Below, in pieces: positions 7,046 through 13,749 of a stretch of DNA of 17,229 bases (positions within the stretch are counted from its first letter, which is position 1; every line of letters begins with the position of its first letter). Under the pieces are notes generated by a model. The model was not told the origin of the DNA, searched no databases, and saw nothing but the letters and a program-made list of their open reading frames with translations. Source of the stretch: Sulfurimonas sp. (lineage in GTDB: Bacteria; Campylobacterota; Campylobacteria; Campylobacterales; Sulfurimonadaceae); assembly GCA_027858865.1 (NCBI GenBank), contig JAQIBW010000055.1:1-17229 (forward strand). Reading direction: 5' to 3'. A program made the position numbers and the translations under genes.

Positions 7046-7563
7046 TGAAAAATATAATAGTAGGTGTTTTAACATTTTTAATAGTTGGATTGATGATTAT
7101 TACAGCGATGGATGATCCTGTATATCACGGTGGGGAACATGCAAAAGTCATTAAAGATTTCGGTACAGGTGATGGTAAAAACAAAAATATAACAGCTGCT
7201 GCAGCTCCTAAAGAAAAATCTGACAGAGACAAAGAAAATGAAGCACTTAGCGCACTTAGAGACAAAGCAGGAAATGCTGGAGCATTTAAAGTAAGTAATG
7301 AGTACAAAAGTAAATGTTCATCATGTCACGGAGTTAACGGGTCAGGTTTCCAAAATGGTAGAGCTATGATGGGACCAAAGTTATTCGGACAGAGTGAAGA
7401 AAAACTATACAAAGATTTATCTGACTTCAAAGCTGATAGAAGAGAAAATATGATTATGAAGGGTCTTCTACTCAAGTTAGATGATGAAGATCTTAAAAGA
7501 TTTGCAAAAGAAATCGGAGAGTTCCCAGTAAAAGCTAAGCAAAAAGCGGCAGAGTCAGAATAA
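7045..7563 (+). CDS. nosC2: NosC2, membrane-anchored monohaem cytochrome c
   Basis: This second small cytochrome c has 172 residues. It starts at GTG, overlapping the nosC1 stop by one base, which points to coupled translation. Residues 1-20 form a hydrophobic signal anchor without a lipobox, then an Ala/Lys/Glu-rich linker leads to the haem motif CSSCHG (C91, C94, H95). The sequence after it (GVNGSGFQNGRAMMGPKLFG) is typical of a class I cytochrome c fold, with the MMGP methionine region a candidate axial ligand. It would pair with NosC1 in electron delivery to NosZ. The gap to nosH is 24 bases and carries that gene's own GGAG. Confidence 0.88.
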   Translation: MKNIIVGVLTFLIVGLMIITAMDDPVYHGGEHAKVIKDFGTGDGKNKNITAAAAPKEKSDRDKENEALSALRDKAGNAGAFKVSNEYKSKCSSCHGVNGSGFQNGRAMMGPKLFGQSEEKLYKDLSDFKADRRENMIMKGLLLKLDDEDLKRFAKEIGEFPVKAKQKAAESE

Positions 7564-7587
7564 TAGTAAATAAAATGGAGTATTTAA

Positions 7588-8493
7588 ATGGATAAGTATA
7601 ACAATAGAGAAACCATAAAGAAATCAACTTTTTTCTCTACATTTTTTGATACTACAAAAGATGGCAAAAAGAAATTTAGCTATAGAATGAAGAGATGGGT
7701 ACTTATTATTGCGATCCACCTCTTTTTCTTCCTGTCATTTTTTATTGACCTGCAGTTACTAGAGGGGACTCTTAGTGGTTCTAGATTTCTAGGCTTTCAT
7801 ATGATAGACATATATACAACTATGCAGATGTTTTTAGCTACTCATGAACTGCCGATAAATATGATAATTGGCACAAGTACTATTTTAATTGTATATCTGC
7901 TTGTAGGTGGTAGAAGTTATTGTGCATGGGTATGTCCCTACGGGATACTAAGTGAGATAGGTGAAAAGTGGCATAACACTTTAGTAAATAAAAAAATCAT
8001 CAAAGAACGTAAATTTGATCATAGAGTTAGACATATATTTTGGGTAATGTTTTTAATACTCTCTATTACGAGTGGTTACTTAGTTTTTGAGACATTTAAT
8101 GTTGTCGGAATTCTAAGTAGAATGATCGCTTATGGATGGTCTTTAGCCCTTCTATGGGTTGTAGTAGTATTTGCTATCGAAGTTTTTTACTCTCGTCGTG
8201 CTTGGTGTACTTATATCTGTCCTATCGGTACTACTTATGGTTACATTGGTAAAGTATCTGCTCTTAGAATCGAGTGGAACGACAACTGTGACCACTGTAT
8301 GGTTTGTAGTGATGTATGTTTTGAAAATCAAGTATTAGAGATTACAAAAGCTAAATACGACAAACAAAGAGAAGAAAAAGGTATCACAAGAGAGTACATT
8401 ACTGGTGCAGATTGTACACTTTGTGGAAGATGTGTAGACGTTTGTCACGCAGATGCTCTTAACTTTGACTTTAGATTAAAAAGCTTGGTGTAG
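7588..8493 (+). CDS. nosH: NosH, membrane polyferredoxin
   Basis: NosH is an NapH-type integral membrane iron-sulfur protein, proposed to take electrons from menaquinol and pass them on with NosG. The 301 residues contain about four hydrophobic segments (roughly 35-55, 90-110, 150-172 and 178-198). Two CxxxCP motifs characteristic of the NapH/NosR/CcoG group are present (C112-C116 and C207-C211). Two [4Fe-4S] motifs follow near the C-terminus: C234/C237/C240/C244 and C276/C279/C282/C286. The final cysteines are followed by Phe and His rather than the usual Pro. It stands in for NosR, which I do not see in this window and which clade II clusters generally lack. nosF starts three bases after the stop. 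Confidence 0.92.
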   Translation: MDKYNNRETIKKSTFFSTFFDTTKDGKKKFSYRMKRWVLIIAIHLFFFLSFFIDLQLLEGTLSGSRFLGFHMIDIYTTMQMFLATHELPINMIIGTSTILIVYLLVGGRSYCAWVCPYGILSEIGEKWHNTLVNKKIIKERKFDHRVRHIFWVMFLILSITSGYLVFETFNVVGILSRMIAYGWSLALLWVVVVFAIEVFYSRRAWCTYICPIGTTYGYIGKVSALRIEWNDNCDHCMVCSDVCFENQVLEITKAKYDKQREEKGITREYITGADCTLCGRCVDVCHADALNFDFRLKSLV

Positions 8494-8496
8494 ATA

Positions 8497-9135
8497 ATGA
8501 TAAAAATAAATAACTTAACTAAAAAATTTGGTGCGCATGTTTCCCTAGACAATATTAGCTGTGAGTTTAGAAAAAATGAAGCTATCGCCCTTATGGGTGC
8601 AAACGGTGCTGGTAAAACTACTCTTATTCGCGCTATACTTGGTTACTACCATCCTAATGCAGGAAGTGTTTCTATAAATGGTCTTGACCCTATTAAGCAA
8701 AGAGTAGAAGTTTTAAAAGAGATTAGTTTTGTTCCTCAACTACCTCCTCCGATTAAGCTAAATATCGAAGAGCTTATTCAGTACATCAGCATAAGTACAG
8801 ATGTGGATAAAGAGAAAATTATCCACTACTCAAATGAGATGAAACTTGACCTAAAATCAAATATGGGAAAATCATTTTTTAAACTGAGTGGAGGGATGAA
8901 ACAGAAGCTTCTTATTGCTATCTCTTTGGCAAAAAAGAGTAGTATCATCATATATGATGAACCAACAGCAAATCTAGACCCAAAAGCCAGAGATGACTTT
9001 TACAGACTGCTAAAACAAAATGAAGAAGAAAAAGTTCTTCTTTTTGTTACACACAGACTTGAAGAAGTAAAAGATCTTGTAAACAGACAGATATATATGG
9101 ATTTGGGAAAAGTGGTTTCCGATGATAAAATTTAA
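8497..9135 (+). CDS. nosF: NosF, ABC transporter ATPase for NosZ maturation
   Basis: NosF is the cytoplasmic ATPase of the NosDFY complex. All core ABC elements are present: Walker A GANGAGKTT (34-42), Q-loop glutamine 81, signature LSGGM (130-134), Walker B IIIYDEP with catalytic E155, D-loop NLDP and the H-loop histidine 186. At 212 residues it is shorter than the roughly 300 residues I recall for NosF of denitrifying proteobacteria; it ends shortly after the nucleotide-binding domain. The start has no strong ribosome binding site and lies three bases after nosH, so coupling is likely. The last 14 bases overlap nosL in another frame. Confidence 0.94.
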   Translation: MIKINNLTKKFGAHVSLDNISCEFRKNEAIALMGANGAGKTTLIRAILGYYHPNAGSVSINGLDPIKQRVEVLKEISFVPQLPPPIKLNIEELIQYISISTDVDKEKIIHYSNEMKLDLKSNMGKSFFKLSGGMKQKLLIAISLAKKSSIIIYDEPTANLDPKARDDFYRLLKQNEEEKVLLFVTHRLEEVKDLVNRQIYMDLGKVVSDDKI

Positions 9136-9574
9136 TCTACTGCTTATATTAGCACTTACTTTTTTCACTGCTTGTAACTCATCAGAGAGTTCATCAGCTG
9201 AAGCACTCAAGAGTGAAGCCAAGATCTGTCCTAAGTGTCATATGGAAGTAGATAAATCAAATATGTATAGTGCCTCTCTGGTTAGAAATGGTACTATGCA
9301 CTACTTTGATGATATCGGATGTATGATTTTATGGAGCCATGAAAATGACATAGACACAGCAAAAGCTAAAGTCTTTTCTAAAGACACTGCTCACTATATA
9401 GATGCAGCAAGTGCAAGTTACAAAATAGGTGAGAAGACACCTATGTCATACGGTTTTGGTGCCTATGAAAACGGTATTGAAAATTATATAGACTATGATG
9501 AAGTATATATAAGAATGTTAAGAGGTGAGCATATGGCTAACCCAAAAATTAGAAAACAGGTACTAGGATATTAA
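9122..9574 (+). CDS. nosL: NosL, copper-binding lipoprotein
   Basis: NosL is an outer-face lipoprotein that supplies Cu(I) to the NosDFY machinery for CuZ/CuA assembly. The 150 residues start with a lipoprotein signal (FFTAC, cysteine 18). The family motif CPKCHM follows (C36, C39, M41), then FDDIGCMILW (62-71, with C67 and M68) matching the conserved FDDIGC block. The C-terminal half carries the sequence TPMSYGFGAYEN that corresponds to the GPMG...PF region of other NosL proteins. Unusually it sits between the ATPase gene nosF and the permease gene nosY. It overlaps nosF by 14 bases and nosY by one base (TAATG), so all three are almost certainly translated as a coupled unit. Confidence 0.92.
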   Translation: MIKFNLLLILALTFFTACNSSESSSAEALKSEAKICPKCHMEVDKSNMYSASLVRNGTMHYFDDIGCMILWSHENDIDTAKAKVFSKDTAHYIDAASASYKIGEKTPMSYGFGAYENGIENYIDYDEVYIRMLRGEHMANPKIRKQVLGY

Positions 9575-10401
9575 TGAAAAATTTATATTTAATCGCATAC
9601 TTAGACTTAAAAGAGTCTCTTAGAGCTAAATGGTTTGTCGTTTACTCTCTTGTATTTGGAGGACTGATTGCTCTATTTTTTATTGCAGGAGTAACTGAGT
9701 CTCAGGTTATGGGCTTTAGTGGTCTTAGCAGACTACTTCTAATGTACATACAGATTACAATCGTAATCTTGCCTATATTTATACTCATAACAACTGTTAG
9801 GTCAATTTCTGGAGACAGAGATAATCACATATTAGAGTATATGCTTTCATTCCCTATATCGCTTAAACAGTACTACTGGGGAAAGATAATAGGTCGTTTC
9901 ATAACTGTATATCTTCCTGTCCTTTTTGCAATGCTTATCGCCATAGCTTACGGAGCTTTTAAAGGTGCAGATATTCCTTGGAATATCTTCTTTTTATATA
10001 CAGGGCTTTTATTTGCAATGAGTAGTGCCTTTTTAGGTATAGCATTTTTCATCTCTTCATTTGTAAAATCTAGTGAAGTTGCTCTTGGGATAGCATTTTT
10101 TGTATGGATATTTTTACTTGCATTTATAGATATAGCACTTATCTCTCTTATGATGCAAAACAGATTTAACGAAGAATTTATTATCTTCATTGCAATGATA
10201 AACCCTATGGAAATTTTTAGAGTTGCAGCCATATCACTCTTTGACCCTGAACTTACTGTTATGGGTCCGGTAGCATATTACATACTTGATTCTATGAGTC
10301 AAATGGTTTTTGTACTTGTGTCTATAGCTTACCCTGTTTTTATAGGTTTGCTTTTTGCATTTATGGGTTACAAAATTTTTGAGAAAAAAGATTTAGTGTA
10401 G
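9574..10401 (+). CDS. nosY: NosY, ABC transporter permease for NosZ maturation
   Basis: NosY is the inner-membrane subunit of the NosDFY complex. The 275 residues show six hydrophobic segments: about 20-40, 55-75, 105-128, 135-160, 168-190 and 245-268. The motif GDRDNHILEYMLSFPI in the first cytoplasmic region (residues about 80-95) resembles the coupling-helix region of NosY/ABC-2 type permeases. The ATG overlaps the nosL stop by one base. It is the last of the tightly overlapping core genes; a 73-base spacer with a strong hairpin separates it from the next gene. Confidence 0.93.
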   Translation: MKNLYLIAYLDLKESLRAKWFVVYSLVFGGLIALFFIAGVTESQVMGFSGLSRLLLMYIQITIVILPIFILITTVRSISGDRDNHILEYMLSFPISLKQYYWGKIIGRFITVYLPVLFAMLIAIAYGAFKGADIPWNIFFLYTGLLFAMSSAFLGIAFFISSFVKSSEVALGIAFFVWIFLLAFIDIALISLMMQNRFNEEFIIFIAMINPMEIFRVAAISLFDPELTVMGPVAYYILDSMSQMVFVLVSIAYPVFIGLLFAFMGYKIFEKKDLV

Positions 10402-10402
10402 T

Positions 10403-10447
10403 GAGCACAGCGCTCCAAGCGAAGTAAAAGGAATTACTTCCTTTTAC
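10403..10447 (+). repeat. Intergenic hairpin with TTAC loop after nosY
   Basis: GTAAAAGGAA (10424-10433) and TTCCTTTTAC (10438-10447) are perfect 10-bp complements around TTAC. A smaller GAGC/GCTC pairing lies just before it (10403-10415). No T-tract follows, so it is a weak terminator candidate. The main stem resembles the hairpin after nosZ, sharing GTAAA-AGG, the TTAC loop and CCTTT-TAC. This suggests a dispersed intergenic hairpin element, possibly one that sets differential mRNA stability along the operon. Confidence 0.5.
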
Positions 10448-10474
10448 GGAATAATAAATATCAGGAGAAAAATA

Positions 10475-10945
10475 ATGATTAAAATAGTTTTAGCAATAGT
10501 TTTAGCGACGAGTGTTCTATTTTCGTATGAGATGGACTACACAAAAGAGACAAAAGGTTTAGTTAGACACTTAAAAGTCTATAAAGACCCTAGATGGGTG
10601 TCAAAAATCGAATTAAAGAATGGAAAGAAAATATTTTTCTCAAGCCCTAAATCAATGATTGAGTTTTATCATAGACCTGGCAAATGGTTCGATATAGGGG
10701 TAAAGAGTGAAGATGACTTTAAAGAGATTCTTGTTACAGACTTCACAACACTAAAACCAATAAATGCTAAGGGTGCTTTCTTTGTTTATGGTGGAGATAT
10801 CACTTCACCTGCTGGAGATGATTTACCGCCATTTGCAACTTATGAAGCAGCAGAAAATTATTCTAAAAAATATAACGGTAAGAGAATCATGCATTTTAAC
10901 GAAATCTCAGATGCACTGATAAGACTGTTAAACGGAAGGATATAA
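10475..10945 (+). CDS. Second NosL-like protein, cysteine-free
   Basis: This 156-residue exported protein has a Sec signal peptide (about 1-17) but no lipobox. Its C-terminal half, from VTDFTTLKPINAKGAFFVYG to GKRIMHFNEI (about 87-144), matches the layout of the NosL family: a strand, the G-D-I-T-S-P-A-G-D-D-L-P-P-F block, then an A-E-N-Y-S helix and a final strand. The segment IFFSSPKSMIEFY (53-65) sits where NosL has FDDIGCMILW. The CxxCxM motif and every other cysteine are missing; no cysteine occurs in the whole protein. It may be a scaffold or partner of NosL, or handle a different cargo. The ribosome binding site AGGAG is good. The PAS gene follows one base after its stop, so the two belong to one operon. 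Confidence 0.75.
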   Translation: MIKIVLAIVLATSVLFSYEMDYTKETKGLVRHLKVYKDPRWVSKIELKNGKKIFFSSPKSMIEFYHRPGKWFDIGVKSEDDFKEILVTDFTTLKPINAKGAFFVYGGDITSPAGDDLPPFATYEAAENYSKKYNGKRIMHFNEISDALIRLLNGRI

Positions 10946-10946
10946 A

Positions 10947-11471
10947 ATGACTAAGCCTACCCCATTAGATGTTGAAATAGAGCTAGATCCAAAACGCTAT
11001 ATAGTTAGTGAGACAGATGCAAAAGGTAAGATTACTTACTGTAATGAGTACTTTAGGGAAGTATCTGGTTACTCCCAAGAAGAGTTAATTGGTGCACCGC
11101 ATAATATCGTGCGTCATCCAGACATGCCAAAAGTTGTTTTTAAACTATTATGGGAAACTATCTCTGCCGGTAAAAACATCAATGCAGTTGTAAAAAACCT
11201 CGCAAAAGATGGCAGATACTACTGGATATTTACAGAGTTTGAAATTCGTAAAGACACTGATACAGGTGAGGTTATTGGTTATCATGCATCTAGAAAAACG
11301 ATATCTAAGCATGTTATAGAAATCATCTCTGAGCTATATGCAGAGCTTTTAGAGATAGAGAAAAAAGAAGGCGTTGAAGCTTCTCAAACATATCTGGTAA
11401 ACTTCCTAAAGTCCAAAGGTGACAATGTTAATTTTTCTAACATTATGGAAGAGATTCACAGGTTTTACTAA
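10947..11471 (+). CDS. Single-domain PAS protein, Aer/CetB-like redox sensor
   Basis: This soluble 174-residue protein has no membrane segment or output domain. Residues about 18-118 form a PAS domain closely resembling the FAD-binding PAS of the energy-taxis receptor Aer: YCNEYFREVSGYSQEELIG, then PHNIVRHPDMP (51-61), VKNLAKDGRYYW (82-93) and GEVIGYHASR (108-117). The remaining 55 residues are helical. Campylobacter jejuni CetB is a stand-alone PAS protein of this kind that signals with a separate chemoreceptor subunit. FAD binding is inferred from family resemblance. Its position between nosL2 and nosD2 suggests it senses the redox state linked to N2O respiration, either for taxis or for another output. 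GGAAGGA precedes the start inside the end of nosL2. Confidence 0.85.
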   Translation: MTKPTPLDVEIELDPKRYIVSETDAKGKITYCNEYFREVSGYSQEELIGAPHNIVRHPDMPKVVFKLLWETISAGKNINAVVKNLAKDGRYYWIFTEFEIRKDTDTGEVIGYHASRKTISKHVIEIISELYAELLEIEKKEGVEASQTYLVNFLKSKGDNVNFSNIMEEIHRFY

Positions 11472-11486
11472 AGAGCCGACCTTAAC

Positions 11487-12707
11487 ATGATGAAAAAACT
11501 TTTACTGTTTATTTTTTTTATCACTACCCTATACGCAAATATTCTCCAAGAAACTATAGACTCTGCTCCTTTGGGAGCAACACTTAAACTTCCTTCTGGC
11601 ATCTACACTGGTAATATAGTCATAAATAAACCTATAACTATTGTCGGAAACAGTGATGGGGCCATCATAGATGGTGAAGGGAGAGGTAAAGTCATAACTA
11701 TCAATAGTTCAAATGTAACTCTTAAAAACCTAACCATTAGAAATAGCGGTACTCAGATGTACAATCTTGACTCGGCCATATTTATAAACAAGTCTAAAAA
11801 TTCTGAGATAAGTAACTGTAAAATACTAAACTCTCTCTATGGCATAGATATGCTCATGGTAGAAGACTCAAATATTTCAAATAACTTCATAACTTCTTAT
11901 GACAACGCCATAGGTCTAAGAGGAGATGCTCTAAAAATCTGGCACTCTCACAACAACATTATAAGCAACAACACTATAGACAGAGTTAGAGATGTCACAA
12001 TCAACTACTCAAACAACAACAAAATAATAAATAACCATATCACGAACTCTAGATTTGCCATGAGTATTGGTCACTCTAAAGAAAATCTCATAAATGAAAA
12101 TATATTTAAGTATAATTCAGTCTCTTTGATGCTGATGATGACACAAGATACTATAGTAACAAACAACACGATACAAAGCTCAAAAGGGGCTGCCGGCATC
12201 GGAGTAATGATAAAGGGTGGATCTAACCTTATTTTTAAACACAATGCACTCAAATACAACGCTAAGGGCATGTACATAGACTCTAAGTGGACAGAAATAG
12301 GTATGAAAAGATATATAACAAATAACGATATATCTTACAACAAAGAAGCTATACATTTTCATCTAACCATACGAAACAATACATTTACAAATAATGAGTT
12401 TATAGGCAACATTGACGACATAGTAAAGAGTACAGAAGGGTTTGAGACTAAGCTAAATGTAGTGGAGCATAACTACTGGGACAGATACACTGGTTTTGAT
12501 AAAGACGGCGATAACATCGGTGACACTTCTCACAAGATCTACCAATACGCCGACCGTCTTTGGCACTACAACAACAAAGTAAAATTCTTCTACGCCTCTC
12601 CAATCATGACAATACTGGATTTTTTAGCTCAGATAGCTCCCTTTATAGACCCTATTTTGATTCTTGAAGACACTAAACCTATTGTCAAGAAGATAGAAAA
12701 AAAGTAA
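11487..12707 (+). CDS. NosD paralogue (second copy)
   Basis: This is an exported beta-helix protein of 406 residues, exactly the length of NosD at 4450 and alignable along its whole length with almost no gaps. The signal peptide (1-17), the GDGAIIDGEG region, HFH (290-292) and NYWDRYTGFDKDGDNIGDT (329-347) are kept. Several signature residues of the first copy are changed. WYS becomes NYS (173-175), HLMY becomes SIGH (193-196) and FFMYS becomes MLMMT (215-219). Structural turns are retained, so the fold is probably intact while a functional face differs. No extra nosF or nosY accompanies it. It could substitute for NosD, work on another cargo, or be diverging. The start may be ATG 11487 or the adjacent ATG 11490; the ribosome binding site is weak. 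It ends six bases from a convergent gene. Confidence 0.88.
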   Translation: MMKKLLLFIFFITTLYANILQETIDSAPLGATLKLPSGIYTGNIVINKPITIVGNSDGAIIDGEGRGKVITINSSNVTLKNLTIRNSGTQMYNLDSAIFINKSKNSEISNCKILNSLYGIDMLMVEDSNISNNFITSYDNAIGLRGDALKIWHSHNNIISNNTIDRVRDVTINYSNNNKIINNHITNSRFAMSIGHSKENLINENIFKYNSVSLMLMMTQDTIVTNNTIQSSKGAAGIGVMIKGGSNLIFKHNALKYNAKGMYIDSKWTEIGMKRYITNNDISYNKEAIHFHLTIRNNTFTNNEFIGNIDDIVKSTEGFETKLNVVEHNYWDRYTGFDKDGDNIGDTSHKIYQYADRLWHYNNKVKFFYASPIMTILDFLAQIAPFIDPILILEDTKPIVKKIEKK

Positions 12708-12713
12708 GTTTAC

Positions 12714-13181
12714 TTATTTCCACTCAGAGTATGGATGCTCTAAAAGATTTGAGTTGTAGTATCTTGCTTCATCTGTAACTTCTTTTACAATCCACTCAGG
12801 CAGTTCAACATTCTCATCTTCACTATCAAGTTCTACTTCTGCAACTATCAAGCCGTCATTTTCCTTATGAAAGATATCTATCTCCCAAGTATGTTTTTTA
12901 TGCAAAATCAGATATCTTGTTTTATATAAGATAGGTTTTGTACAGAACTTCTCTAGCATCTCATTAGCATCTTCTACCGGTATAGCGTATTCATATTCAA
13001 GCCTAGTAGCACCAATATTCCCGCCCTTGATAGTCACAAAAGCTCCATTCCCCTTAACTCTAACACGAATAACAGTTTCATCTTTAGTCTGAATATAACC
13101 CTGTTTAATATCATATCCATTTTCAAGTTTTCCCAACTTATCCGTATCTATTAAAAATTTTCTCTCGATTTCTAGTGCCAT
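12714..13181 (-). CDS. CYTH-domain protein (triphosphate tunnel family)
   Basis: This cytoplasmic 155-residue protein starts with the CYTH signature EIERKFL (residues 4-10), whose acidic residues and Lys line the tunnel and bind metal and triphosphate. Further family features are basic and acidic residues on alternating strands: VIRVRVKG, ATRLEYEYAIP, KTRYLI, WEIDIF, LIVAEVELDSE. The size fits the short bacterial members of the family, which include tripolyphosphatases; the substrate cannot be read from sequence. AGGA lies eight bases before the start. It follows the Dabb gene by 22 bases on the same strand, so the two are probably cotranscribed. No link with the nos genes is evident. Confidence 0.88.
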   Translation of the reverse strand: MALEIERKFLIDTDKLGKLENGYDIKQGYIQTKDETVIRVRVKGNGAFVTIKGGNIGATRLEYEYAIPVEDANEMLEKFCTKPILYKTRYLILHKKHTWEIDIFHKENDGLIVAEVELDSEDENVELPEWIVKEVTDEARYYNSNLLEHPYSEWK

Positions 13182-13203
13182 AATTTATCCTAATAAAAAG
13201 TTT

Positions 13204-13494
13204 TTATAATGCGTAATCAACAACCTTAGCCTCTAACGTAACTTCTTTTATAAGCTCAACAACCTTTAGATGCTCAGGATGAACTGCGTAAGATTCTAGG
13301 TCTTCTTTATCCCAAAAAGTACTATAAAGTGAAAGGTCTAATGCTCTCTGGGATTTATTAAAGTCAACTCCGACTTCCATTGATTTTAGAGCTGGGATAA
13401 GATTTACTAGAGCGTTTAACCTTTTTGTAACTTCTTCTATATTTGCATCTTTGTTTTCGTCTTTAAACTTGAACATTACTATATGGACTATCAT
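13204..13494 (-). CDS. Dabb (stress-responsive A/B barrel) domain protein
   Basis: This is a 96-residue single-domain protein. It opens with IVHIVMFKFKD, the characteristic first strand with the conserved His of the dimeric alpha/beta barrel family. It continues with a helix ending in the segment IPALKSMEVGVDFN, the strand LDLSLYSTFWDKEDLESYAVHPEHLKV and a closing helix. All are standard for this family. Functions in the family vary and are mostly unknown in bacteria. AAAAGG precedes the start at a usable distance. It is the first gene of a two-gene minus-strand unit with the CYTH gene. Confidence 0.88.
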   Translation of the reverse strand: MIVHIVMFKFKDENKDANIEEVTKRLNALVNLIPALKSMEVGVDFNKSQRALDLSLYSTFWDKEDLESYAVHPEHLKVVELIKEVTLEAKVVDYAL

Positions 13495-13507
13495 TTTATG
13501 CCTTTTT

Positions 13508-13534
13508 TAGTGCAATTCTAGCATAATACCAAGA
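13508..13534. promoter_or_regulatory. Overlapping divergent promoters
   Basis: On the minus strand an extended -10, TGC-TAGAAT (hexamer 13520-13515), would start transcription near 13508, just ahead of the Dabb gene. On the plus strand CATAAT (13522-13527) would start transcription at about 13534, which is the A of the next gene's ATG. The two signals sit side by side in 40 bases between divergent genes. These are pattern matches only. Confidence 0.35.
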
Positions 13535-13749
13535 TGAAAAGAACTTTAAAAGAACTCTATGGAGTCGGTGTACTGTTTTTCTACTTTTTAAAGTGGCCTT
13601 ACTTTTTTGGCTTTGCATATTTGTACGAAAATGGACTAAACAACAACTTTATTCTTAACGTACTATGGTTTTACTGCGTATTTTTAATTTTAAAAGATAT
13701 ATACACTATGATTAAAAACAAAAAAATCAATAGATGCGATATTAAGTAA
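13534..13749 (+). CDS. Small hypothetical membrane protein
   Basis: This 71-residue protein has two hydrophobic segments (about 10-30 and 38-58), rich in Phe, Tyr and Leu, and a basic C-terminal tail (IKNKKINRCDIK). I do not recognise a family. The start has no ribosome binding site within reach, and a -10-like CATAAT lies seven bases upstream of the ATG, so a leaderless message is possible. The 3' end overlaps the convergent transporter gene by eight bases. It could be real, given the coherent membrane topology, but evidence is limited to composition and position. Confidence 0.5.
   Translation: MKRTLKELYGVGVLFFYFLKWPYFFGFAYLYENGLNNNFILNVLWFYCVFLILKDIYTMIKNKKINRCDIK

Noticed and set aside
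4450..12707. A composite transposon or gene-block duplication carrying the two nosD copies
   Set aside because: No transposase, terminal repeats or flanking duplications were seen, and the two nosD genes are clearly diverged at the DNA level, so the duplication looks old.
12702..12715. AAGTAA-GT-TTACTT inverted repeat between nosD2 and the CYTH gene as a bidirectional terminator
   Set aside because: Only five base pairs are possible with a realistic loop, and the sequence includes the two convergent stop codons, which explains most of the symmetry.
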